Shown here: piece after piece, positions 18,046 to 25,508 of the stretch | How the letters are laid out: the number at the start of each line of letters is the position of its first letter | How positions within the stretch are numbered: the first letter of the stretch is position 1 | Origin: SHVZ01 sp041906305 | Lineage (GTDB): Bacteria > Pseudomonadota > Alphaproteobacteria > SHVZ01 | NCBI GenBank assembly: GCA_041906305.1 | Contig: JAYRJL010000003.1 | Coordinates: forward strand, 186,001-250,000 | Direction: 5' to 3' | DNA length: 64,000 bases | Program-made: the position numbers and the translations under genes | Notes under the pieces: generated by a model | What the model was told of the DNA's origin: nothing | The model's database searches: none | The model's input: the letters and a program-made list of their open reading frames with translations, nothing else

Positions 18046-18203
18046 CGGCGATCGCGGCCTATGTAGTGGTGGACCTGGAACCTCTGATCGGCGACGGGCC
18101 TGCGGCCGTCGTCGGAAAGCTTCTGGCGAAGCCACCGTATCGACTTGCCGAGACGCTCGGCAACAACCGCCATGTCGAGGTCGTCGGCCAAGCCTATCCG
18201 CAC
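17754..18203 (-). CDS. Excisionase-like HTH protein overlapping the integrase in another frame
   Basis: From the GTG at 18203 the frame encodes DMAVVAERLGKSIRWLRQKL, a MerR-like winged helix-turn-helix typical of small excisionases, then RFQVHHYIGRDRRWTETTYLALRAAI. After about residue 65 the translation looks like a shadow of the integrase, yet no stop appears until 17754. The gene begins inside the end of the nuclease gene. Either the tail is dispensable, or ribosomes shift into the integrase frame to make an HTH-integrase fusion. The HTH part is convincing; the extent is not. Confidence 0.55.
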   Translation of the reverse strand: MRIGLADDLDMAVVAERLGKSIRWLRQKLSDDGRRPVADQRFQVHHYIGRDRRWTETTYLALRAAIIAADTADRSLTASSSGRAPGTFKPASGSKTIESASAEVQAFRRRTTPSQTRKRSATGGSARSDATQSTGSSPPKPSALRLVTT

Positions 18204-18625
18204 CAGGGTTGACGTTTGCGGCCGTCGTAGGGGCGGCCATGGCCGGCGGCGATCAGCTCGCCGGCGACGTCGAGGCCGTGGGCCACGACGACGGCGTCGA
18301 CCCGGCCGGCGTACTTGTCGCCGCGGACGTCCTTCAGGATCACCGGGTCGCTGCCGATCAGGCCGGCGAGGTAATCGCGCGCGGCGCGGGCGCGCTCGTT
18401 CTCCTCGGCGCATTGCGCGCGCCGGCCGAGCTCGGGCGTGTCGACGCCGACCAGGCGGACATAGACCGTGACGTCGGTCCCCAGCCATACGCGGATCCGC
18501 GCCTGGAACGTGTCGCCGTCATAGACGCGAAGAACCTCGGCGGTGAAAGGCCCGGCGAGGATCTCGGCGGCCGTCGCCGGCGCGGCGAGCGACAGGGCGA
18601 CGGCGACGGCGATCGAGCGGATCAT
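18194..18625 (-). CDS. Secreted thermonuclease-like (SNase) protein
   Basis: 143 aa. A signal peptide (MIRSIAVAVALSLAAPATAAE) leads to a staphylococcal-nuclease fold: VYDGDTFQARI, VRLVGVDTPELGRRAQCAEE with catalytic-type Arg and Glu, and DKYAGRVDAVVV. Such enzymes cut DNA and RNA with calcium. The ATG at 18625 has GGAG seven bases upstream. In a prophage, a periplasmic nuclease might degrade incoming DNA or supply nucleotides; neither role is shown. It overlaps the start of the HTH gene. Confidence 0.82.
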   Translation of the reverse strand: MIRSIAVAVALSLAAPATAAEILAGPFTAEVLRVYDGDTFQARIRVWLGTDVTVYVRLVGVDTPELGRRAQCAEENERARAARDYLAGLIGSDPVILKDVRGDKYAGRVDAVVVAHGLDVAGELIAAGHGRPYDGRKRQPWCG

Positions 18626-18697
18626 CGAAAGGCTCCGTTGGGTACGGAGGCATTTTCGCACGGACGCCCGGCGCCGCCCGCCAGGATCGCGTCCTCG

Positions 18698-18982
18698 TTA
18701 GCCATGGGCCGACACTCCGACCAGGTCGAGGCGGCGGGCGGCGATCGTCGCGGGCAACGAGAACGGGCGGCCGAGGATGGTGACGCCGGCGACTTCGTCC
18801 GGCGGGCGATAGCCGGCGTCGATCGTGCCGATCCCGGCGTCGTCCTCGGCATAGGCGACGCCGGAGCCGCCGCAGGTGCGGCACTCGACGATCGCCTCGA
18901 TCTTGCGGGAGAGGCAGGTCGGCAGGTGCGAGGCGCGGCGATCGACCAGGACGCCGTAGCCCTTGCAGCGGGGGCAGATCAT
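18698..18982 (-). CDS. Small zinc-finger protein (DnaJ-type CxxCxGxG motifs)
   Basis: 94 aa. Two CxxCxGxG motifs, CPRCKGYG at residues 3-10 and CRTCGGSG at about 34-41, should bind zinc as in the DnaJ cysteine-rich domain. The C-terminal half has no known motif. The start overlaps the stop of the upstream XRE-ParB gene (ATGA), so the two are cotranslated. The function is unknown. Confidence 0.75.
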   Translation of the reverse strand: MICPRCKGYGVLVDRRASHLPTCLSRKIEAIVECRTCGGSGVAYAEDDAGIGTIDAGYRPPDEVAGVTILGRPFSLPATIAARRLDLVGVSAHG

Positions 18983-20865
18983 GTGTCGGCTCCCTCGGCT
19001 TCGGCATCCTCCTCGGCGCGGGCGCCCTCCTCGTCCTCGTCGTCCTCGTCGAGACCGTTGGCCTCGTCGTAGCCCTCCGGCTTCGGTGGGAGCGTCGGCA
19101 TGTCGAGCGAGAGGGCCTTGAGTATCTCGCGGCCTGCCACGGAGACGGCTTGGAGACCGCCGCTATGCTCCGTCACCGATGTCGCGCGGCAGAGAAGGAA
19201 GCCGAAGATCCTGTCGATCGCGGCGTCGTCGGCTGCAGCGATCGTCCGCCAGGCCAGGTCCGGCCCGGTCTCCGCTATCGGCATGTCGTCGAGGCTTTTC
19301 TCGGGATCGTAGAGGTCGCCGAAGACCCGCTTGAGCTCCGCGTCGACCGGGCGGAGATCGTCGGTGTCGACCATTTCGGCGACGTAGCCCCAATCCCGGT
19401 CCTGCAGGTGCATGAGGATGTAGACCCGCTTATAGACGTCGGGCCGGGCGGCCATCGAGGCCTGAGCGGATCGCTTCGTTTCCCGAAGCGTCTCGCGGAC
19501 CTTGTCCTCGTATTCGTCAAAGGGGTCCGCTTCCGACTCGACAAGGTGCTGCTGTTGCTGGCGGCGGGCCTCGGCCGCCGCCGCGCTACGGTCGATCAGG
19601 CCTTCGAAGATCGTGACCTCGCCGGCGCGCGACACGCGCACGAAGGCGCCGGCCTTCTTCCGATCCTTGCTCCTGTCGTACTGGCTCTCGTAGTACCACT
19701 CGCCTTTCTTCGCCCAAGACCACTTCTCTTTGAGCTCTGCGAGCCTGGTCTCGACCGCCGCACTCTGCAGCTTCTGAAACTGGTCGGCGTCGGCGAAGTA
19801 GCGGAGGGGCTCGCCTCGGTCGATCGCCGCCTCGACGATCTCGCCCTTGTAGAGCTCGACCGGGAAGATCGCCCATTCGACGGGACGGAGGTTTTCGGTG
19901 ATCTCGTCCTGAACCTCCTCCGGCGAGTCGTAGCCGTAACCACCTTGCGCGATGTTCTCCACGATCTCGCGTTGACGCTTGCCCGGCGCCATCACGAGGT
20001 GCCTCGCGTGCTCGAGCTGGATCTCGCCGGCGCGGAAAGCGACCTTGACCTTGTCGTCGAGCTTCTGAGCGATCTGCATCCGCGTCTGGATGTAGCGGAG
20101 AGACTTGCCGAGATACTCGGCCATCTTCGCGGTCGACCAGGCCTCGGGGTCGAGCTTATGCAGCTCGACCAGGGCCTCGCCCTCGTCGAGCGGATGCACG
20201 TTGACGCGCTGCAGGTTCTCGATGATCGAGATCGCGCGGGCCTGTCCTTCGCTGAGCCGCTTCACCCGGCACGGGATGTTCTTTGCCTTCGGATCCCACT
20301 CTCCCTTCCGGATCAGGATCTCGATCGCGCGATAGCGGCGGGCGCCGGCGACGATCTCGTAGGGGTTCAACAGGCTGAGCGGCAGATCGGCGTCGCGGAG
20401 GCGGACGACCAGGTTCTGCATCACGCCGTTGACCTTGATCGAGTCCGCGAGCTCGTCGAGCTCGACCTCGTCGAAGGTCTTGCGCGGGTTGTAGGTCGAC
20501 TGCGCCAGGTCCTCGTAGGAGGCGAGGATCATTTCGCCGTCGGCAGAGCTCGCCGCGCCGGTCGGGGAAGCGGGGCGCACGGCGTGCGCGAGTGCTGCCT
20601 TGGCCTCCTCCGGCTCCACCTTCGGCTTCGGCGCCTTCGTCTTCGGCCCGTCGCCGAACCCGGTCTTGAGCCAGACGATCGAGACGCCGAGGGCCTTCGA
20701 CAGTTTCGAATAGCCGTCGTCGGACGTGCCTTTCGTGTCGCTCTCGATCTTCGAAAGCGTCGAGTTGTGCATACCGGTCTTCTCCTCGAGCTCACGGAGG
20801 GACAGGTTTTTGGCGGCGCGGGCGGACTTGAGGCGGGTTCCTAGAGTGGTGCTGGGCGTGCTCAT
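18979..20865 (-). CDS. XRE-type HTH fused to a ParB-like nuclease/partition domain
   Basis: 628 aa. Residues 1-65 form a Cro/CI-type helix-turn-helix (LGTRLKSARAAKNLSLRELE, SKIESDTKG). Residues about 110-225 are a ParB N-terminal domain with NPRKTFDEVELDELADSI, the nucleotide-binding GARRYRAIE and ENLQRVNVHPLDEGEAL. A ParB-type HTH follows (LGKSLRYIQTRM, about 250-310). The long C-terminal part ends in an acidic tail. ParB proteins bind centromere-like sites and use CTP; relatives act as nucleases or regulators. No ParA gene is visible in the prophage. It probably binds DNA with two modules. Confidence 0.88.
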   Translation of the reverse strand: MSTPSTTLGTRLKSARAAKNLSLRELEEKTGMHNSTLSKIESDTKGTSDDGYSKLSKALGVSIVWLKTGFGDGPKTKAPKPKVEPEEAKAALAHAVRPASPTGAASSADGEMILASYEDLAQSTYNPRKTFDEVELDELADSIKVNGVMQNLVVRLRDADLPLSLLNPYEIVAGARRYRAIEILIRKGEWDPKAKNIPCRVKRLSEGQARAISIIENLQRVNVHPLDEGEALVELHKLDPEAWSTAKMAEYLGKSLRYIQTRMQIAQKLDDKVKVAFRAGEIQLEHARHLVMAPGKRQREIVENIAQGGYGYDSPEEVQDEITENLRPVEWAIFPVELYKGEIVEAAIDRGEPLRYFADADQFQKLQSAAVETRLAELKEKWSWAKKGEWYYESQYDRSKDRKKAGAFVRVSRAGEVTIFEGLIDRSAAAAEARRQQQQHLVESEADPFDEYEDKVRETLRETKRSAQASMAARPDVYKRVYILMHLQDRDWGYVAEMVDTDDLRPVDAELKRVFGDLYDPEKSLDDMPIAETGPDLAWRTIAAADDAAIDRIFGFLLCRATSVTEHSGGLQAVSVAGREILKALSLDMPTLPPKPEGYDEANGLDEDDEDEEGARAEEDAEAEGADT

Positions 20866-20877
20866 TCGAGGGATCTC

Positions 20878-20994
20878 CTAACGAGCGAGTTGGGGGAGCC
20901 ACCAGGTCGCAGCGGCAAGGACGAAGAGCGCCAGCCATCCGGCCGGCGTGAGGGTGCGGAGAGCGCGGCGAAGCGCGCGGTCGCGGCGGGTCAT
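20878..20994 (-). CDS. Tiny single-pass membrane protein
   Basis: 38 aa: a basic N-terminus (MTRRDRALRRALR) followed by one membrane helix (GWLALFVLAAATWWLP). It lies 12 bp upstream of the XRE-ParB gene on the same strand and may be its leader or a separate membrane peptide. The ribosome-binding site is weak. Confidence 0.4.
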   Translation of the reverse strand: MTRRDRALRRALRTLTPAGWLALFVLAAATWWLPQLAR

Positions 20995-21054
20995 GGACGT
21001 GCGCCCCTGCCTCGTCCTACCCTCTTGGGTTGCAACGCGGTAAAGGAGGGGTGG

Positions 21055-21372
21055 ATGTCCGCTGATCTTGAGGAGCGCGTGAGACTGCTGGAAAAGGAGT
21101 GCGCGACGCTCCGGGAACTGCTGACCAACTTCATGGAAGGGGCGTCGCGAAATCTGGAATCGCAGGCCGGAATGGCGACGGAGATCGGCTTCCTGTCCCA
21201 GGTCGTCGCCTGGCTCGGGATGGCGCTCGTCGTGTCGAAGGGCCGACCGATCTCCGGCGAGATGCTGGAGGAAGCTGTCGCAGACCTTCTGAAGAGCTGG
21301 GACCCCGAGGCCCAAAGGCTCGGGAGCCGAGCGATCGGAAACATCACCATGTTCTGGCGTCCGGTGCGTTAG
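21055..21372 (+). CDS. Small phage protein with N-terminal coiled coil
   Basis: 105 aa. The ATG has an excellent AAGGAGG six bases upstream. Residues 1-35 (DLEERVRLLEKECATLRELL) look like a coiled coil that could mediate dimerisation. No HTH is seen. It is divergent from the XRE-ParB gene. Its 3' end overlaps by 29 bases the convergent gene at 21344-21697. Confidence 0.65.
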   Translation: MSADLEERVRLLEKECATLRELLTNFMEGASRNLESQAGMATEIGFLSQVVAWLGMALVVSKGRPISGEMLEEAVADLLKSWDPEAQRLGSRAIGNITMFWRPVR

Positions 21373-21697
21373 CCCGCTCTCGGTCCGCCTTGATCTCCTC
21401 GGCGCGGACGCGGGCGAGGTCGCCGTAGGTGTCGAGGTTCTCGTCGGAGAATCCGCGGGCCTTTAGGTCGCGGCGGGTGGCGACGCCGTCCGGACCGGCG
21501 ATCGAGATCATGGCAAGCGCCAGGCGCTCGACGTGGCCGGCCGGCTTCAGGTGCTTGACGCGGGTCCGGGTGCGGGCGGCCTTGCGTTGCCGGAACTTCT
21601 CCTCGAGCTGGTCGAGGATCCGCGCGCCTTCGCGAAGGCGGGGCGAGATGTAGCCGTCGTGGCTGAGCTCCAGACGGTCGAGGTGTCCTAGGTGCAT
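21344..21697 (-). CDS. Phage protein of unknown function
   Basis: 117 aa, highly charged, mostly helical, without membrane segment (LREGARILDQLEEKFRQRKA, DENLDTYGDLARVRAEEIKA). A GGAGG site lies four bases before the ATG and falls within a hairpin. Repressor operators lie about 110-155 bp upstream, so it may be under immunity control. No family is recognised. Confidence 0.6.
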   Translation of the reverse strand: MHLGHLDRLELSHDGYISPRLREGARILDQLEEKFRQRKAARTRTRVKHLKPAGHVERLALAMISIAGPDGVATRRDLKARGFSDENLDTYGDLARVRAEEIKADRERANAPDARTW

Positions 21698-21698
21698 C

Positions 21699-21743
21699 GG
21701 CCCTCCGAGAGAGGGCCGGCGCCGTCCTTGGAACGGCGCCGGC
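21699..21743 (-). promoter_or_regulatory. Two tandem leader hairpins covering the RBS of 21344-21697
   Basis: A seven-pair stem (21699-21705 with 21711-21717) contains the GGAGG ribosome-binding site. Directly upstream is an 11-pair perfect stem (21715-21725 with 21733-21743). The first would hide the start site in the mRNA; the second could compete with it through the shared bases 21715-21717. Confidence 0.45.
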
Positions 21744-21805
21744 GAGTTGGCCGGGGTTGGGAGAGCCCGACCGCCCCAGGGTGGTCGGGGCGCCGCGAAA
21801 GGTGG

Positions 21806-21851
21806 TCGTATTAAAATGCGATGTCAAGAATATTGTCGCATCATAATGCGA
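21806..21851. promoter_or_regulatory. Second repressor operator pair (OL-like)
   Basis: Two copies of the immunity operator: 21806-21821 (TCGTATTAAAATGCGA) and 21836-21851 (TCGCATCATAATGCGA), centres 30 bp apart. They match the pair beside the repressor gene. They sit between divergent genes and should let the repressor control one or both. Confidence 0.75.
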
Positions 21852-21919
21852 CACGCGGCTGATGGTGCCGTTCCCGGCAACGCTGCGCTAAGCTTCCGGT
21901 CTGCGACTGGAGGTTTTCG

Positions 21920-23893
21920 GTGGCTATCCGGTTCTCGAAGCGGATCTCGCTGTTCCCAGGCGTTCGTCTCAATCTCAGCAAGCGCGGCTTCGGGCTCACG
22001 CTCGGACCTCGCGGGACGAGCGTGAGCGTCGGCCCCGGCGGCGTATTCGCGAATGTCGGAGTTCCGGGAACTGGCCTGAGCTGGAGGTATCGCCTGGACG
22101 GCGCCGGGCGTCCGTCGCCCGGCGGCCAGGGGGCGGCGCCGCGGCCGTCTCCGACACTCCCGGACGAGCGGCGTTACCCTGAGCCGGCGGCTGCCGTAGC
22201 CGACAAGCACGAACATAGGAGCGCCGAGGCGTCGGCACTCGCATCGCCGGCGCTCGAATGGATCGTCGAGGCCCTCGACGCCGTCGCGAGGCGCCGGCTG
22301 GCCGCGCAACGGCGATACGACGACGCCTCACAGACGCTCGAAGAAGCCGAGCGGCGCCTCAGCCAGGCCGAGGATCACTGGCTGCGCCGCTATCGGTCGG
22401 ACGAGATCTCTGCGCTGCGCGCCTGGCTCGAGGCGGGGCGGCCGATCGTCGAGGACGCCCGCGACGATCTCTCCGACGACGGGCTCGAGCTCGGCCTGGA
22501 TCTCGGCGACGTACTGGCGAAGAAGTGGGCGGCGGTCGTCGAGGCGTTCGACGCCGCCGCATCCTCCTCGTCCGTCTGGGACATCACCTCGCGCCAATCG
22601 ATCGACCGCGCCTCGACGCGCAGCTCGGCCGCGATCGCGATCGAGCGGCGGCGGATCCGCTGGCAGCGGGGGGAGCTCGAAGGGCTCAAGATCGGGTCAT
22701 CGATGCTCCACCTCGGCAACGCCAATGGCGCCGACCTCGTGCTGACGCCCTATTTCCTGGCGCTCAGGGATTTGGGCCGGCTCCGCCTGGTCGACCTGCG
22801 GGATCTCGCGGTCGATACGCATCCTCAGCAGTTCGTCGAGGAGGAGCCGCTTCCATCGGACGCCGAGGTGGTCACGCACACCTGGGCCAAGACGAACAAG
22901 GACGGTAGCCAAGACCGGCGCTTCGTCGGCAACTACCAGATCCCCGTCGCGCTCTACGGCCGGGTCGCCCTGTCGACGCGGACAGGGCTCGACGAGGTCT
23001 GGCACGTCAGCAAGGGCCGGGCGGGCGTCGCGTTCGGGCTGGCCCTGGGGGAATATCTCGAAGATCTCGGCCGGGCGGGCGGGCAGGACGAGGACGGGAT
23101 CGAGGAGCATGTGCCGGCGCCCCGGATCGAGATGGCGCCGCCGCCCGAGCTGCCGCCGCTGCCCGCACGATCGCCCGCTTGGACGCGCGTCCGCCTCGCG
23201 CATGTGCTGCAGGCGGCGGCGGTGATCGGGGTCGTCGGCTGGACGGCCCCAGGGATCCCGGACTGGATTTCGAGGATGAACGAGAAGCCGGCCGCGTTCG
23301 TGCCGCCGCAGGTCGTCGTACCGCAGACTTCCGATAGCGAGAAGGCAGACCAAGCACGGAAGCTGGTCGCGGACTACATGAGGCTCGCGCAACCCCAGTC
23401 GGCGAGCTCGCCGGCAAGTCCTTCGCCCGGACCGGCCGCGACAGCCGCGCCAACGGTGCCCCCGCCGGATCGCGAGCTGGTGATCCAGGCCCAGCGCCAC
23501 CTTGCCGAGCTCGGATACCAGGTCGGCGCGGCCGACGGGGTCGCCGGCGCCCGAACGCGCGCGGCGATTGCCTCGTTCAGGCGCTCGAACGGGATCGGCT
23601 CGGGCGAGGGGATCGACAAGCCGGTAGTCGACGCTCTCGCCGCCGCGGTGAGGAGCCTGCCGCCGAAGGCGACCGGGCCGTCCGCTGCGCCCGCGGCCTC
23701 CGCGCGCGATGCTGACGAGCTCCTGACCGCGGCCTACAACAACGCCTTCGTCGCGTGCAACGGGACCGCCTGGACCTCGACGCTCGACGGGCGCGCCAAC
23801 TGCCAGCGGATGGTCGATGCCTGCCGGGACGAGAGGCTGCCAACGGTCGCGGCCTTCAACGGCTGCGTCCGGACGAAGGCTCGAAGCCCCTAG
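21920..23893 (+). CDS. DUF4236 protein with membrane segment and peptidoglycan-binding domain
   Basis: 657 aa from a GTG with GGAGG six bases upstream. The N-terminus (FSKRISLFPGVRLNLSKRGF ending in GVPGTGLSW) is a clear DUF4236 domain. A helical middle part follows, then a hydrophobic segment near residue 430 (VLQAAAVIGVVGW), a proline-rich linker and a PG_binding_1-like domain (QRHLAELGYQVGAADGVAGA). The final part has cysteines. The architecture suggests a protein spanning the inner membrane with its C-terminus in the periplasm on cell wall. Operators of the prophage repressor lie upstream. A superinfection or envelope role is only a guess. Confidence 0.75.
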   Translation: MAIRFSKRISLFPGVRLNLSKRGFGLTLGPRGTSVSVGPGGVFANVGVPGTGLSWRYRLDGAGRPSPGGQGAAPRPSPTLPDERRYPEPAAAVADKHEHRSAEASALASPALEWIVEALDAVARRRLAAQRRYDDASQTLEEAERRLSQAEDHWLRRYRSDEISALRAWLEAGRPIVEDARDDLSDDGLELGLDLGDVLAKKWAAVVEAFDAAASSSSVWDITSRQSIDRASTRSSAAIAIERRRIRWQRGELEGLKIGSSMLHLGNANGADLVLTPYFLALRDLGRLRLVDLRDLAVDTHPQQFVEEEPLPSDAEVVTHTWAKTNKDGSQDRRFVGNYQIPVALYGRVALSTRTGLDEVWHVSKGRAGVAFGLALGEYLEDLGRAGGQDEDGIEEHVPAPRIEMAPPPELPPLPARSPAWTRVRLAHVLQAAAVIGVVGWTAPGIPDWISRMNEKPAAFVPPQVVVPQTSDSEKADQARKLVADYMRLAQPQSASSPASPSPGPAATAAPTVPPPDRELVIQAQRHLAELGYQVGAADGVAGARTRAAIASFRRSNGIGSGEGIDKPVVDALAAAVRSLPPKATGPSAAPAASARDADELLTAAYNNAFVACNGTAWTSTLDGRANCQRMVDACRDERLPTVAAFNGCVRTKARSP

Positions 23894-24570
23894 GTGCGGA
23901 CGCGCGTCGAGCCGACGATCAGGTGAACCGCTTCCACCTTGTCGGCGGGATACTCGACGTTGGCGACGGGATTGTGCTGGCGCGCGATGACCTGCTTCGC
24001 CGTGCGCCGGACGAGCTGTTTCACGAACCATTCGCCGTTAGTCTGTACGATCACCACGTCGTCGCCCGGCTCGACGTTCTTGGTCGGGTCGACATAGGCG
24101 AGGCTGCCGTCGCGAAGGGCAGGCTCCATCGACGTGCCGACGATGTTAATCGCGTAGGCGTTGCCGACTCCGATCAGGTAGATCGGCCGATAGGTGCGCG
24201 AAAAGGCGACGAGCTCGTTGCCGTTGAGCGCGACATGGCCGGAAAGGCCGCCGCGCGCGCTGCCGAGGATCGGTAGGTCGGGCGCGGTGTAGATAGCACC
24301 AGGGATGGCCGACGTGGGGACGCCGGCCCCGGCCGGCCTGGTTTCGCCTCCGCCGATCAGCTCCTGCACCGAGACGCCCTCCGCATCGGCGAGCTTCGTC
24401 AAGGATTCGGCGGTGATCGTGTGGGAGGTGCCGGCCAGGAAGTTGCGGAGCGTGCCCTCGCTCAGCTTCGCGCGGCGGGCCCAGGGCGCGACCTGGAGCC
24501 TCCGCACTTCCATGAAACGCCGGATCGAAGCGCGGATTTCCTCGCTCTTGTCGTGTCGGCTGTTGGCCAT
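23890..24570 (-). CDS. Prophage repressor, HTH plus S24 (LexA/CI-like) domain
   Basis: 226 aa from the ATG at 24570. The N-terminal HTH (VAPWARRAKLSEGTLRNFLAG) binds DNA. The C-terminal S24 domain has the catalytic-type serine in VGTSMEPALRDGS and lysine in EWFVKQLV. The usual Ala-Gly cleavage pair is not obvious (LGSARGGLSG), so RecA-stimulated self-cleavage is uncertain. It maintains lysogeny by binding the operators at 24606-24652 and 21806-21851. Longer in-frame starts would read through the operators and are unlikely. The stop overlaps the end of the convergent DUF4236 gene. Confidence 0.9.
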   Translation of the reverse strand: MANSRHDKSEEIRASIRRFMEVRRLQVAPWARRAKLSEGTLRNFLAGTSHTITAESLTKLADAEGVSVQELIGGGETRPAGAGVPTSAIPGAIYTAPDLPILGSARGGLSGHVALNGNELVAFSRTYRPIYLIGVGNAYAINIVGTSMEPALRDGSLAYVDPTKNVEPGDDVVIVQTNGEWFVKQLVRRTAKQVIARQHNPVANVEYPADKVEAVHLIVGSTRVRT

Positions 24571-24605
24571 GCGGACACCCTGCCCGCCGTCCGTCGCATC
24601 CGCTA

Positions 24606-24652
24606 TCGCAACACAATGCGACAATGAGGGTTGAAATCGCATCACAATGCGA
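24606..24652. promoter_or_regulatory. Repressor operators between repressor and cro genes
   Basis: Two near-palindromic 16-mers, TCGCAACACAATGCGA (24606-24621) and TCGCATCACAATGCGA (24637-24652), centres 31 bp apart. The consensus with the second pair is TCGCAWCAYAATGCGA. They lie in the divergent promoter region. Confidence 0.85.
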
Positions 24653-24659
24653 TTAGGGT
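24631..24659 (+). promoter_or_regulatory. Rightward early promoter (PR-like) for cro
   Basis: A -35 box TTGAAA at 24631-24636 and a weak -10 TAGGGT at 24654-24659 are 17 bp apart, and an operator exactly fills the spacer. The cro ATG is only 9 bp beyond, so its transcript would have almost no leader. Confidence 0.5.
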
Positions 24660-24668
24660 CCGCAACCC

Positions 24669-24908
24669 ATGACCGTCGAAGCCACCATCGGACGTCTCCG
24701 CACCTTCGCCAGCGACCGCGGCTGGACGAAGAGCCGGTTCGCGCGCGAGGCCGGCCTTCCCGACACTACCCTCCGCGGCTTCCACGAGCCGCATTGGAAC
24801 CCGACGGCGGAGACCCTGCGGAAGCTCGAGGCGGTGATCCCGCCGGATTGGGCGGCACCGGTCGAGGATCATCGGAGCGGCGACGACGCGCTCGGTGCCC
24901 CGGCATGA
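24669..24908 (+). CDS. Cro-like HTH protein
   Basis: 79 aa. An HTH at about residues 15-45 (WTKSRFAREAGLPDTTLRGF) followed by LRKLEAVIP. It is divergent from the repressor across two operators, the classic place of Cro, which shuts off repressor synthesis and favours lytic growth. It heads the early operon; its stop overlaps the next start by ATGA. Confidence 0.8.
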   Translation: MTVEATIGRLRTFASDRGWTKSRFAREAGLPDTTLRGFHEPHWNPTAETLRKLEAVIPPDWAAPVEDHRSGDDALGAPA

Positions 24909-25219
24909 GAGACCCCCGCGCCATCCTCCGCCAGGTCTTCAACCGCAACGGCATGACGTTGCCCGAGTATCAGACGCTTACGGCGGCGCTCGACCGGCTC
25001 GACATGCTGAACGAGGAGCACGTCGTCTCGGTGAAGCGGCTCGAGGCGCGGTTCGGGAAGCTCGCCGACCAGGTCTCGGCCTTGCTGACGAAGCCCGTCT
25101 CGCCACTTGGCGAGGCGCTCCTCGAGGGCGTCACGTCGCCGGCGGCTGTCGCGGCAGCGGCAGAAAGGCCAGGGCTTGTGCCCGCCCCGCCCCGGCTTCA
25201 TGCGGCAGGCGGGGGCTGA
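24905..25219 (+). CDS. Small early phage protein
   Basis: 104 aa, soluble, helical (YQTLTAALDRLDMLNEEHVV, KRLEARFGKLADQVSALLTK suggests a coiled coil). The start overlaps the cro stop by ATGA. No known domain is recognised. Confidence 0.6.
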   Translation: MRDPRAILRQVFNRNGMTLPEYQTLTAALDRLDMLNEEHVVSVKRLEARFGKLADQVSALLTKPVSPLGEALLEGVTSPAAVAAAAERPGLVPAPPRLHAAGGG

Positions 25220-25220
25220 C

Positions 25221-25508
25221 ATGGCCGAGATCAAGCTCGGGCTCGCCTTAATCGCCTGGGGCATCGTCTTCGGGCTGCCGCTCGCTCTGATCATCGCCGC
25301 CGTCGTTCCGACCTGGTGCGCCGCTCGATCGCGCGCGGCGTATCTCCGGGCGGGCAAGGTCGCCGATCGCGACTCGCGCGTCTTCTCCAATCGGCGCGGG
25401 GAATTTCGAGTCGAGGCGGCGGAGGCTTCTCCGGCTGCCGTGCCGGCTCTCGGCATCGCAAGCGCGACGCCTGCCGCCGGCCGTCGCGCGCAAGGGCGCG
25501 CGCCATGA
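25221..25508 (+). CDS. Small early membrane protein
   Basis: 95 aa with one membrane helix near the N-terminus (LGLALIAWGIVFGLPLALII) and a basic, probably cytoplasmic or periplasmic tail. It starts two bases after the preceding gene and its stop overlaps the next start. The function is unknown. Confidence 0.6.
   Translation: MAEIKLGLALIAWGIVFGLPLALIIAAVVPTWCAARSRAAYLRAGKVADRDSRVFSNRRGEFRVEAAEASPAAVPALGIASATPAAGRRAQGRAP

Noticed and set aside
18622..18705. 27-aa frame (MANEDAILAGG) after the zinc protein gene
   Set aside because: Its ATG lies just after the preceding stop, but there is no ribosome-binding site and nothing else supports it; too short to call.
23890..24645. Longer repressor starting at 24645
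   Set aside because: It would translate through both operators and the promoter region; the ATG at 24570 has AGGG at a fair distance and begins right before the HTH.
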